From Gammaproteobacteria bacterium (GTDB lineage Bacteria > Pseudomonadota > Gammaproteobacteria > Enterobacterales > Alteromonadaceae), in assembly GCA_018826295.1 (NCBI GenBank), contig JAHJZX010000047.1, positions 41,906-105,905 on the forward strand: a stretch of 64,000 bases of DNA. Reading direction: 5' to 3'. Each line of letters begins with the position of its first letter. Positions within the stretch are counted from its first letter, which is position 1. A model generated the notes under the pieces. The model worked only from the letters and a program-made list of their open reading frames with translations. It was not told where the DNA came from and searched no databases. A program made the position numbers and the translations under genes. Below, in pieces: positions 31,868-41,020 of this stretch.

Positions 31868-33055
31868 GTGATCAAACAAAAAATGGCGCAACACTACATT
31901 GAGACAGACGGGGCGGTATTTTGTGTAGCATTTAGTCCTGACGGTCTTCAACTCGCTGCAGGCACAGGATCTTTCTATGGTGCAGGCCAGCTAATGCTTT
32001 TGACATTAAATACGCTGGATAACAGCGTGACTGGTGTGAATAAGCCACAGTGTGTGTCCCTTAACCAGCAAAAGCCGCACCACAAAACTCCAGATATTTT
32101 GGCGCGACCACAAGGGGTAAGTGCTACTGCACTTTATTTTACGCCGGACAATCAGCAACTGTGGGTAGCAACAAGTGCAAGTCGCCGTGAACAAGGCCCG
32201 TTATTTTGTTTTGAGCTATCCAATGGCGGTTTGCAGCTGCCTGTGCCGATAACTATGCCGTCTATGAATCATCAATACCCTGATGGTTTTGTGCATTCTG
32301 GCAATCAATTATTTATTTGTGGGCACAGCATGTCAGGATATTCTGAGGGGTATATTTGCCACCTTGATATTACCAGTGATAGAGCACAGTACTCCTCTAG
32401 CTCGAAGTTACTGCTGATAGACGACCAACTCATTACTCCGGGCAAACCGCAGCCAACTTTGGTTCAAGGCAGTCGGCCAGACAAACATTCTTATCAATTC
32501 GGTCTTAGCTTTGCTCCTGCAACGCTGCCAGAAGCAGAGTTGAATCAGTTGGGAACGAAGATGGATCAAGAATCTGCTCCACCTGTTTTTATGCAACATA
32601 AGGCAAGCAATAGTATCCCTGTTGAACACGCTATTTTGTGTCTGGCGCAGCAGCCCGGTAAGGCCCACTTTAATACTGGCAACGCCGCTGGGCAGCTACA
32701 CCACTGGTGGTTTGAAGGGCAATGGCATAATCGGCTTATTTCGCCTGAAAAAGTGCCAGAACCGACAAAAACCTTATTAATCAAGGATTCAATCTTTGCT
32801 GCAAACTGCGTTGTGGCTATGCAGTATCTGCCAGATAACCAGGGCTGGTTAAGCTTGCATGCCAACGGGCTACTACTCCAATGGCGGGACGATGAAATAG
32901 TGCAGTATGCGCAAGTATCCGATCTTGGCACACCACGCTGTATGGCATTGCACCCGACGCTACCACTGCTTGCGATTGGCTTAAAACATAATTCCGAACT
33001 GCAAGGGGCCGGAATTGTGCTGCTGGATATCAGTAATTGGAGTTCAGGCTGTTAA
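31868..33055 (+). CDS. WD40-repeat-like protein
   Basis: DGAVFCVAFSPDGLQLAAGTG at the N-terminus; ...CMALHPTLPLLAIGLKHNSELQGAGIVLLD at the C-terminus. Confidence 0.6.
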   Translation: MIKQKMAQHYIETDGAVFCVAFSPDGLQLAAGTGSFYGAGQLMLLTLNTLDNSVTGVNKPQCVSLNQQKPHHKTPDILARPQGVSATALYFTPDNQQLWVATSASRREQGPLFCFELSNGGLQLPVPITMPSMNHQYPDGFVHSGNQLFICGHSMSGYSEGYICHLDITSDRAQYSSSSKLLLIDDQLITPGKPQPTLVQGSRPDKHSYQFGLSFAPATLPEAELNQLGTKMDQESAPPVFMQHKASNSIPVEHAILCLAQQPGKAHFNTGNAAGQLHHWWFEGQWHNRLISPEKVPEPTKTLLIKDSIFAANCVVAMQYLPDNQGWLSLHANGLLLQWRDDEIVQYAQVSDLGTPRCMALHPTLPLLAIGLKHNSELQGAGIVLLDISNWSSGC

Positions 33056-33345
33056 TAAACTGCATGGTACATCAATCGCGCACTTAATGAGTCAATGTGC
33101 AATTCATGTGTCGCCAACAGCTGCCAATTTACACAGCTTTTAGCTCACTCACATCAACATAAACAATAACCTCAGCAGATCCTGCCGTTTTCTAACCTTC
33201 TTTCGGCTTTGCCACTTCAATGCTTTAAAAAACAGGCTTTAGACCGCCAGACAGCTATTCATCTCTTACATTCAAGTTATTGTATTTTAACGCAGATCAA
33301 GCTAAGGTGCCGCCGGTTTATATTTTGTAGTAAAAGAAGCATTAA

Positions 33346-34665
33346 GTGAAAATACTCGTTAAATTATTAATCGGCTTGCTGGCGGTGTCGCTGGTGCTTA
33401 TTGTTACCATCTTGGCCAATGCTACTGTCGAGCTAACCGGCGGCGGAGTTTACAAAAGAATTCATCTGCCTGTTGGCGTGGGCAATGTAAAGTGGAACGC
33501 CAGTGGCAGTTTACTTGCAAGTTCACCCACGCTTAGCGGTGTGCAGGGCCCGGTAATCAGCCGCACTAACGACAGCCTGCAACTGCAAGCCTGGTGTTAC
33601 GACCAGATCATCGCTCAAACATTACCGTTAAATAGCACCGAGGCAATACTGGACTGCCAGGGCCAGAAACACCCCTATCAGCTGCAAACAGCAGCGCTTA
33701 GAATTGAAGCCGATGTGCCAAAGGCTGAGCGAATTGCCGTGATCAGCGATCTGGAAGGCAACATCGCCTTTTTTGAACATTGGGCCCAGCGCAGTGGCGT
33801 GACGAATGCCGCTGGCCAGTGGGCGTTTGGCAGCGGCCAGGTTGTGATCCTTGGTGATGCGGTTGACCGCGGCCGCCAGGTATATGATTTGCTCTGGCGT
33901 TTGTATCAGCTGGCACAACAAGCGCAACAAGCCGGCGGCCAGTTATTGCTGTTGCATGGCAACCACGAACAATATGTGCTGCGTGGTCTGGTCGACAGGG
34001 TTGAAACCGAACACTTCTGGGCGATAGAACAACTATTACCTTATGAGCAAAGCTTTGCTGCTAATACCGTGCTCGGCAGCTGGCTAAGGCAACAACCGAT
34101 CATAGCCCGCATCGGCGGCTATCTGTTTACCCACGGTGGTGTTAGCCCGCAGGTGCTGGCCAGTGGTTTAAACCTGCAGCAGCTCAACCAGCGCTACAGC
34201 GCGACGTTAGCCATGGAAGATGCCGCCATTGCTGCAGACGATTATCAGCTGTTTTATGGCCCGGACGGCCTCAGCCAATACCGGAAATTGCTCAGTGACG
34301 ATACCAGCCAGCAAGCAGCCAACGACCAGCACCTGCAGCAGCTGCTCAGTCACTTTGCGGTGAAATCACTGGTGGTTGGCCATACTCCGGCACTGCAGCC
34401 GCAGCAGAAATACCACGGTAAGCTGATTGCCGTTGAGGCAGAGCAAACCGACTCGGCCTTACTGATACGCCACGACACTGCAGGGTTTATCCAACTGGGT
34501 ATGATGAAAAGCCGCTTTCGCGAGCAAAACGCCCAATATAGAGCCTTTGAGCTATTTAACGCAGCCGACTGGCAAGCCCTGACGGCGGATAAAAACCATT
34601 TGGCCACGCTGAATCAGGCCAAAGCATTTTTTAACCGGCAGAAAGATCCGGCCAGCGGCAGCTGA
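33346..34665 (+). CDS. Metallophosphoesterase (calcineurin-like), membrane-anchored
   Basis: GTG start; AVISDLEGN, VVILGDAVDRGRQVYD, LLLHGNHE, VVGHTPAL motifs. Confidence 0.9.
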   Translation: MKILVKLLIGLLAVSLVLIVTILANATVELTGGGVYKRIHLPVGVGNVKWNASGSLLASSPTLSGVQGPVISRTNDSLQLQAWCYDQIIAQTLPLNSTEAILDCQGQKHPYQLQTAALRIEADVPKAERIAVISDLEGNIAFFEHWAQRSGVTNAAGQWAFGSGQVVILGDAVDRGRQVYDLLWRLYQLAQQAQQAGGQLLLLHGNHEQYVLRGLVDRVETEHFWAIEQLLPYEQSFAANTVLGSWLRQQPIIARIGGYLFTHGGVSPQVLASGLNLQQLNQRYSATLAMEDAAIAADDYQLFYGPDGLSQYRKLLSDDTSQQAANDQHLQQLLSHFAVKSLVVGHTPALQPQQKYHGKLIAVEAEQTDSALLIRHDTAGFIQLGMMKSRFREQNAQYRAFELFNAADWQALTADKNHLATLNQAKAFFNRQKDPASGS

Positions 34666-34730
34666 AGATTCTGCTAACAGTGGCCTGAATTGCGATACAC
34701 TTAACAGCTTATGATTGTAAAGGAGTCGCT

Positions 34731-35957
34731 ATGCCACGTTATTCTGCAGAATTTATCAAAGAGATGCCCAAGTCAGATTTACACCTGCATTTAGATGGCA
34801 GTTTGCGCCTTAGTAGTTTAATTGAGATGGCCAAACGCACTGGAACCAAGCTGCCGTCAGATAGCGTCGCCGGTTTAAAACAACTGGTATTTAAAGAAAA
34901 ATACAACAACCTGGGTGAATACCTGCACTGCTTTCAGTACACCTGTGCCGTGCTGCGCGATATGGAAAACCTGCAGCGGGCGGCTTATGAGCTGGCCATC
35001 GATAACCAGCTGGAAGGGGTAAACTATATTGAAGTGCGTTTTGCACCACAGCTGTTAATTGACCTGCCCAACGGCATTGATTTTGACCGGGTAATGCATG
35101 CGGTAAACAATGGTTTAAAGCAGGCCATGACCGAGTATAACCACAGTGAAGCCGTGCTTAGCGGTGCTAAACCACCTTTTGCTTACGGCATCATTAACTG
35201 TGCAATGCGGATGTTTGGCGACAAGGGCTTTTCGCCTTATTACACTAACTTGTTTCAGTTGATGCGCGACTTTGCGCCGATGGATGTGATAAAGCTGGCA
35301 GCGATGGAACTGGTTCGGGCCAGTGTGCGGCTGCGTGACGACGAGGGCATCCCTATTGTCGGCCTGGATCTGGCTGGCCAGGAATCTGGTTATCCGGCTG
35401 GCAAATTTAAAGAAGTGTACGAGTACGCCCATCAGCATTTTTTACTAAAAACCCTGCATGCCGGCGAAGCTTACGGTGCTGAAAGTGTGTTTGAAGCCAT
35501 TACCGAATGCTATGCCGATCGTATTGGCCATGGCTATTCGATGTTTATTCCTGAAATGATTTCGCATCCGGATATCAGCGACAAAGCTGCCTATATCCGC
35601 AATTTAGCCTCCTATATTGCCGATAAACGTATCGCGATAGAAGTGTGCTTAACCAGCAACCTGCAAACTAACCCGGCTATCAGCGACATTAAACAGCATA
35701 AGTTTAAAGATATGCTGGAAAACCGTATTGCCACGGTTATTTGTACCGACAATCGCCTGGTATCTAACACGACAGTAAGCAAAGAATACCAATTGGCACT
35801 GGATAACTTTGATATACCACTGAAGCGGTTAAAAGATATGGTGGCCTATGGCTTTAAAAAGAGCTTTTTTCCCGGCACTTATGTCGAAAAACGCGAATAC
35901 GCCAAGCACTGCCTGGAATATTTTGACCGCGTGGCGCAGCGCTACGGTTTTATTTAA
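34731..35957 (+). CDS. Adenosine deaminase family protein
   Basis: MPKSDLHLHLDGSLRLSSL; LKTLHAGEAYG; DRIGHGYS; VICTDNRLVS. Confidence 0.88.
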   Translation: MPRYSAEFIKEMPKSDLHLHLDGSLRLSSLIEMAKRTGTKLPSDSVAGLKQLVFKEKYNNLGEYLHCFQYTCAVLRDMENLQRAAYELAIDNQLEGVNYIEVRFAPQLLIDLPNGIDFDRVMHAVNNGLKQAMTEYNHSEAVLSGAKPPFAYGIINCAMRMFGDKGFSPYYTNLFQLMRDFAPMDVIKLAAMELVRASVRLRDDEGIPIVGLDLAGQESGYPAGKFKEVYEYAHQHFLLKTLHAGEAYGAESVFEAITECYADRIGHGYSMFIPEMISHPDISDKAAYIRNLASYIADKRIAIEVCLTSNLQTNPAISDIKQHKFKDMLENRIATVICTDNRLVSNTTVSKEYQLALDNFDIPLKRLKDMVAYGFKKSFFPGTYVEKREYAKHCLEYFDRVAQRYGFI

Positions 35958-35980
35958 TAAATTCAAAACCTTAAACGCTG

Positions 35981-36063
35981 TGTCGCCAAACACCTACAGC
36001 TTAACCATCTGATTTATATCAATTAAATTTTATAGCCGCGTTTACTGTCGCCAAACAGCGACA
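35981..36063 (+). promoter_or_regulatory. Two candidate GlrR/QseF upstream activating sites
   Basis: TGTCgccaaacaccTACA at 35981-35998 and TGTCgccaaacagcGACA at 36046-36063. The second is a perfect TGTC-N10-GACA inside the palindrome CTGTCGC-CAAACA-GCGACAG. Confidence 0.7.
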
Positions 36064-36147
36064 GCAAACCGGCTTTACGCCGCTTAGCCCGCCACACGTA
36101 AAACGTAACATGTTGTTATTATTCGATATAAAAATAGTTTTTCAGCT

Positions 36148-36163
36148 TGGCACAACCCTTGTA
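36148..36163 (+). promoter_or_regulatory. Sigma54 promoter
   Basis: TGGCAC-aaccc-TTGTA (-24/-12 consensus TGGCAC-N5-TTGCW with one deviation), 85 bp downstream of the palindrome. Confidence 0.7.
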
Positions 36164-36300
36164 TTAGTTAATGCAAGCGACGCGACAGGAGAATGTCGCA
36201 AGTGCAAAAAGCGACACTAAGCAACATGCCTTTGCCACATTCTCCTTCACCAGCGTTATATCGCAGCCAGAAGTAAGTGCTGCACTGTGCGGAGGTGGTT

Positions 36301-36501
36301 ATGGACCTATTTTTAGTAGCTATTGTGTTGTTTTTACTAACTAATATTGCTGTAGCTGTAACAATGCTGCGCCGGGTGAATTTGCACAACGACAGTGTAT
36401 TGGCCTGGGAGCAGCAACAAACTACAGCACTGCGTAACAGCCCGGTAGTGGCGTTACCCACTGCACCATTCGACACGGTCAGGCTGCCAGAAGCCGCCTG
36501 A
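36301..36501 (+). CDS. 66-aa single-TM small protein
   Basis: MDLFLVAIVLFLLTNIAVAVTMLRRVNLHND...; ggaggtggttATG RBS; located between the sigma54 promoter and a terminator. Confidence 0.7.
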   Translation: MDLFLVAIVLFLLTNIAVAVTMLRRVNLHNDSVLAWEQQQTTALRNSPVVALPTAPFDTVRLPEAA

Positions 36502-36544
36502 GCCAGACGATCCCATGAGTTCAGCGCTCGCGCTGAATTTTTGC

Positions 36545-36575
36545 AAGGCCAGCACCCCACTGGCCTTTTTTTTTT
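36545..36575 (+). terminator. Rho-independent terminator
   Basis: aaggccag-caccсca-like loop (caccccа)-ctggcctt followed by a 10-nt T run. Confidence 0.9.
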
Positions 36576-36625
36576 GCCGCTAAAATAAGGTATGCTTAGC
36601 CTTCGGCGGCTAACAGCAGAGTATT

Positions 36626-38044
36626 ATGCGCTTTTCACTTCAAACGGCCTCACTGCGCCAACTGGTATTGTTAAGCTTTTTTCTGGCGCTAATTCCAGTA
36701 GCGGTATTGCTATGGCAAAGCCATAAAGCGCTGACCGGCTTAAGCCAGCATGCAGTAGAAGAAGCTGAAGCCTCTGTAGCCAGTGTGCGCCGGGCGGAAA
36801 ATATGCAAAATCTGGTGGTGGATATAGAACGGGCCGTGCGCCAGCATGCGGTGGTAAAAACCGATGCTTTAGCGCGTGTCGCCCGCACCCATCTGGATAA
36901 TTACCGTAGCGTGCTAAGCGAGGTTTGCCACAACGTTGGCCAGCCGCAGCTGTGTCAGCAACAGCAGTATCAATTGCAACTGCTGCTGGACAACTTTAGT
37001 AGCTTAAGCAGCAACGAACTGGAGCCACTGGTTCAGCAGTTTCGGCTGCAACAGCAACAACTGACCCAGAAAATATGGTTGCTGCTGGAACAAAATTTAC
37101 AACAACAGCAACAATACGCCGAACTGAGCCAGCAACAACTGGCATGGCAAACTGTGGCGTTGGTGCTACTAACCCTGCTGCTGGTGATGTGGGCGTCGGG
37201 CCGGATAGCGGCACCGGTGCGCAAGCTGGATAGAATGATCCGCGCCATTGGCCAGCAGCATCAGTTTCCGGATGAAAAGCTGACCGGCCCACGCGAACTG
37301 ACCGAATTGGGCGAACAACTGCGTTGGCTGAGTTCGCGCTTACAACAACTGGAAGCACTGCGGCTTATCTTGTTACGCCATGCCTCGCATGAATTAAAAA
37401 CACCGCTGTCCAGCATCCGTGAAGGCTGTGCTTTGCTGAGTGAACAGCTGCTGGGGCCATTAAATGCCCGCCAGCTTGAAGTGGTAGGCTTATTAAACGG
37501 CAGTGCCAACCGCTTAAGTGTCCTCACCGAACAATTACTGGATTACAACCGTTTGTTACAACAAGCAAAACCCGAACCCGAATGGCACTCACCGCAACAG
37601 CTGTTTAATGAATGTTTTAAAGATCATGCGTTGTCATTGCAGCAACGCGGCCAGCAAGTAGAGCTAAGCTGTGAACTGACAGCCATTTATACTGACAGCA
37701 CCCTGTTTCGTCGCATTCTCGATAACCTGATCAATAATGCACAGGCATACGGCAGCCAGGACAGCCCGGTATGGGTAAAACTGTACCAGCGGGAGCATCA
37801 GTTGCTACTGGACGTTGCCAATAACGGCAACCCAATACCCACTGCGCTGCGGGAAAAACTGTTTGAACCCTTTCAACGCGGCACAACGCCGCGCTTCGAT
37901 TCAGTACAGGGCTCTGGCCTTGGGCTGTCAATCGTGGCAGACTGCGCCCGCTTGCTGGGCGGCCATGCCGATATCGTTGATGTAATATACGCCGATGTCT
38001 GTATTCGGGTACGGCTGCCACTGCTGGAGGAAAAACCCATATGA
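36626..38044 (+). CDS. glrK: Sensor histidine kinase, GlrK/QseE-like
   Basis: HAMP region, LILLRHASHELKTPLSSIREGCALL (H-box), DNLINNAQAYG, GSGLGLSIV; followed by QseG-like and sigma54 response-regulator genes. Confidence 0.85.
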   Translation: MRFSLQTASLRQLVLLSFFLALIPVAVLLWQSHKALTGLSQHAVEEAEASVASVRRAENMQNLVVDIERAVRQHAVVKTDALARVARTHLDNYRSVLSEVCHNVGQPQLCQQQQYQLQLLLDNFSSLSSNELEPLVQQFRLQQQQLTQKIWLLLEQNLQQQQQYAELSQQQLAWQTVALVLLTLLLVMWASGRIAAPVRKLDRMIRAIGQQHQFPDEKLTGPRELTELGEQLRWLSSRLQQLEALRLILLRHASHELKTPLSSIREGCALLSEQLLGPLNARQLEVVGLLNGSANRLSVLTEQLLDYNRLLQQAKPEPEWHSPQQLFNECFKDHALSLQQRGQQVELSCELTAIYTDSTLFRRILDNLINNAQAYGSQDSPVWVKLYQREHQLLLDVANNGNPIPTALREKLFEPFQRGTTPRFDSVQGSGLGLSIVADCARLLGGHADIVDVIYADVCIRVRLPLLEEKPI

Positions 38045-38640
38045 GAACCTGTATCCACCTGAGCGTATTATTACTGTTGTCAGGCTGCCAGACATTGCAG
38101 ACACCGGTAACGCAACCCCTTGCAGTCAGCACAGAAAGCGTGACTGAAACGGTTGAACCGGTACCAGAACCGGCACCGGTCGAAACCACACTGGCAATCA
38201 GTGACGACAGTAACAATTTAAAAGCCTGGGTGCAGTACCGTTCATCCATTTTGCCACGGCTGAACGATGAGCGCGAACTGCTCGCGGCTGAAAACAGCAA
38301 CGATGCCATCTGGCAGTTAAAGCGCACTATATTGCAGCTGCACCCGGACACGCCTTATCTGAGCCGCCTGCGGGTACAGATGCAACTGTCAGAACAACTG
38401 CAGTTACTGCCGGCCCCGCTGGCCCAGCTGTTAAGCTGGGATTTAGCCTTTAACCAAAAACTGCTGGAAGCCGAATCGGCGGTCAGTGCGCTAACCCGGC
38501 TCAATGCCCAGCAACATGACAACATTGAGCGTTTACAAAAGACTAACCGCGAGCTGCAAAAAAAGATTGATGCGCTAACGCAGATCGAAGCGCAGCTGAA
38601 TCAGCCTGCGGTACTGCCGGAGAACAATAATGGCCGCTAA
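38041..38640 (+). CDS. QseG-like lipoprotein
   Basis: Lipobox LLLLSGC; coiled-coil C-terminus; position between kinase and regulator. Confidence 0.7.
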   Translation: MRTCIHLSVLLLLSGCQTLQTPVTQPLAVSTESVTETVEPVPEPAPVETTLAISDDSNNLKAWVQYRSSILPRLNDERELLAAENSNDAIWQLKRTILQLHPDTPYLSRLRVQMQLSEQLQLLPAPLAQLLSWDLAFNQKLLEAESAVSALTRLNAQQHDNIERLQKTNRELQKKIDALTQIEAQLNQPAVLPENNNGR

Positions 38641-39979
38641 CACGCCGCGTTTATTATTGGTAGACGACGATCCCAGCCTGTTGCGTTTATTAACGCTGCG
38701 TCTGGAAGGCGAAGGCTATCAGGTAATCAGTGCAGACAGTGCTGAAGCTGCGCTGCCATTGCTAACCAAAAACAGCGTTGATGTGGTGCTTAGCGATTTA
38801 CGCATGCCCGGCCTGGATGGCATGAGCCTGTTTGATGAAGTTGCCAAACGCTACCCCGGCCTGCCGGTGGTGCTGATGACAGCCCACGGCTCTATACCAG
38901 AAGCAGTCGCCGCTACCCAACGCGGTGTGTTTGGCTTTTTAACCAAGCCGCTGAATAATACCGAGTTGCGCGATATTTTGCAGCGCGCCGTTTGTCAGTC
39001 GGTGCCAGAGCAGGCCAGCTGGCGTGAAGACATCATTACCCGTTCTGCCAGAATGACAGAGCTGCTGGAGCAAAGCTACCGGGTAGCGCAGCGCGACGTC
39101 AGCATACTGATCACCGGCGCCAGCGGCACCGGCAAAGAGTTACTGGCGCGGGCAATTCATAAAGCCAGCCCGCGCTCGGCTAAACCTTTTGTTGCCATTA
39201 ACTGTGGTGCCTTACCCGAGCATTTACTGGAGTCGGAGTTATTCGGTCACAGCAAAGGCGCTTTTACCGGAGCCGTCGCCGAGCACAACGGCCTATTCCG
39301 CGAAGCCGACGGCGGTACGCTGTTTCTGGACGAAATTGGTGATATGCCCGTATCGCTGCAGGTTAAACTGTTGCGTGCGTTGCAAGAGCGGCAAATCCGC
39401 CCGGTCGGCAGTGCAAAAAGCATCGCCATTAATGTGCGGGTGCTGTCGGCTACCCACCGGGATTTGCAACAAGCGATGCAGGACGGCAGCTTCCGCGAAG
39501 ACTTGTACTACCGGCTCAATGTAGTAAACCTGCAATTGCCTAATCTGGAACAAAGGCCGGAAGATATACCACTGCTGGCACGCCATGTGCTGGCACAAAG
39601 TGCCCAGCGACATCAGGTTGATGTAAACCGCTTTTCTGATGATGCCATGCAACTGTTGGCTACAGCGAAATGGCCGGGTAATGTGCGCCAGCTGGTTAAC
39701 GTAATAGAGCAATGCGTTGCATTAACCCACAGCCCGGTAATAGGCGCCGCCCAGGTAGAGCAGGCGTTATCTCAAGATAGCCGTTATTGGCCAAGCCTGA
39801 CCGAGGCCCGTGACCAATTTGAGCGTCAGTATCTTATCCGGGTGCTGCAAATGACTGAGGGTAATGTCACCCGCGCCGCCGAACTGGCAGGACGCAACCG
39901 CACTGACTTTTATAAACTGCTAAAGAAACATGAACTTACTGCGGCCCAGGTAACAGAGCTGCAGGATGAACAGGATTAA
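38630..39979 (+). CDS. glrR: Sigma54-dependent response regulator, GlrR/QseF-like
   Basis: Receiver LLVDDDPSLLRLL; ITGASGTGKELLARAIH; GAFTGAVAEHNGLFREADGGTLFLDEIGD; Fis-type HTH AAELAGRNRTDFYKLLKKH. Confidence 0.92.
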   Translation: MAANTPRLLLVDDDPSLLRLLTLRLEGEGYQVISADSAEAALPLLTKNSVDVVLSDLRMPGLDGMSLFDEVAKRYPGLPVVLMTAHGSIPEAVAATQRGVFGFLTKPLNNTELRDILQRAVCQSVPEQASWREDIITRSARMTELLEQSYRVAQRDVSILITGASGTGKELLARAIHKASPRSAKPFVAINCGALPEHLLESELFGHSKGAFTGAVAEHNGLFREADGGTLFLDEIGDMPVSLQVKLLRALQERQIRPVGSAKSIAINVRVLSATHRDLQQAMQDGSFREDLYYRLNVVNLQLPNLEQRPEDIPLLARHVLAQSAQRHQVDVNRFSDDAMQLLATAKWPGNVRQLVNVIEQCVALTHSPVIGAAQVEQALSQDSRYWPSLTEARDQFERQYLIRVLQMTEGNVTRAAELAGRNRTDFYKLLKKHELTAAQVTELQDEQD

Positions 39980-39982
39980 ACC

Positions 39983-40336
39983 ATGACGACGACGCCACCC
40001 GATGCTTATCTGGCCGACGATGCCGAAAACCCCGAGCTGATTAAAGCGAAAATAGTCAGTGAAACCGCGCGGATAAACTGGCTGGAACTGCAAAAATACT
40101 ATGCCGCCGGCACGGTAATAACCGTTGAACCGCAACTGGATTTAATAGAAGTGGCCTTTGCTTTTAGCCGTGACGACAAAGCTGCGGTAGCTCAGTGGCT
40201 GACAGAAGGTACGGTAGGCCGCACCAGTGAGCAGCAGGCACAACAATGGTATCAACAAAAAACTGAATTGTGGGCGGTGGTAATTTCGCCCTGGGTATTG
40301 GTGCAGCATAAGCCTTTAACCCGCCAGTTAAATTAA
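39983..40336 (+). CDS. DUF2288 family protein
   Basis: INWLELQKYYAAGTVITVEPQLDLIEVAFAFSRDDKAAVAQWL...WAVVISPWVLVQ. Confidence 0.8.
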   Translation: MTTTPPDAYLADDAENPELIKAKIVSETARINWLELQKYYAAGTVITVEPQLDLIEVAFAFSRDDKAAVAQWLTEGTVGRTSEQQAQQWYQQKTELWAVVISPWVLVQHKPLTRQLN

Positions 40337-40382
40337 GCGGTTAACAACGCCGGCTGTATAGGCTGCCGGCGCTTTAATCACG

Positions 40383-41018
40383 TCAGATTAAGCCAAGATC
40401 CAGCGCTTTCAGTACTGCGCGGGTTCTGTCCCGCACGTCCAGTTTTGCCAGCACCGCCGACACTTGATTACGAATAGTGCCAACCGATTTATACAGTGCG
40501 CCGGCAATTTCATGATTGGAATAACCGGCCGCAACCAGTCTTAACACCTGCAGTTCGATATCGGTCAGTTGTTCCAGTAACACTAACGGTTCGGCTTTAC
40601 TGTCACGTGCTTTCTCCACCCGGCAGGTTACCGCCGGCTGCAACCAGCTTTTGCCCTGCGCCATATTCAAAATGGCGTTGGTTAGCACCTCAAAACTGAC
40701 ATCTTTACGCAAATAACCACGAGCGCCCAGTTTAATGCAGTCTAACACCAGCTCATGATCGTCGAAGGTGGTTAGGATAAGCACCGGCACATCAATGCCG
40801 GCTTGCCCGAACTGCTGCAACACTTCCAAGCCGGTTACCTTTGGCATACGGATATCCAATAGCAACACATCAGGTTGGTGCCGGCGAACCAGTGTTTCGG
40901 CTTCACTGCCGTCAGCGGCTTCAGCCACTACGGTAAAACCAGGTTTTAGCTGCAGCAGGCTTTTTATACCTTCACGCACCAGATTCTGATCATCTATCAA
41001 TACTATACTGACATTCAT
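40383..41018 (-). CDS. NarL/LuxR-type response regulator
   Basis: VLIDDQNLVREGIKSLL receiver; LTDIELQVLRLVAAGYSNHEIAGALYKSVGTIRNQVSAVLAKL HTH. Confidence 0.95.
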   Translation of the reverse strand: MNVSIVLIDDQNLVREGIKSLLQLKPGFTVVAEAADGSEAETLVRRHQPDVLLLDIRMPKVTGLEVLQQFGQAGIDVPVLILTTFDDHELVLDCIKLGARGYLRKDVSFEVLTNAILNMAQGKSWLQPAVTCRVEKARDSKAEPLVLLEQLTDIELQVLRLVAAGYSNHEIAGALYKSVGTIRNQVSAVLAKLDVRDRTRAVLKALDLGLI

Positions 41019-41020
41019 TT

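Noticed and set aside
33105-33135. tgtcgccaacagctgcc as a third GlrR-type site
   Set aside because: Lacks the GACA half at N10 and no sigma54 promoter follows.
27390-33345. Prophage or integrative element at tRNA-Leu
   Set aside because: No integrase, phage structural gene or att repeat seen; kept only as a possible decayed island.
36168-36560. Minus-strand 130-aa ORF across the sigma54 unit
   Set aside because: Overlaps the promoter-proximal leader, small ORF and terminator hairpin; low-complexity translation.
36175-36575. Direct identification as GlmY/GlmZ sRNA
   Set aside because: Synteny and GlrR-type sites match, but the unit contains a credible RBS-preceded membrane-protein ORF and I could not recognise GlmY sequence or structure by eye.
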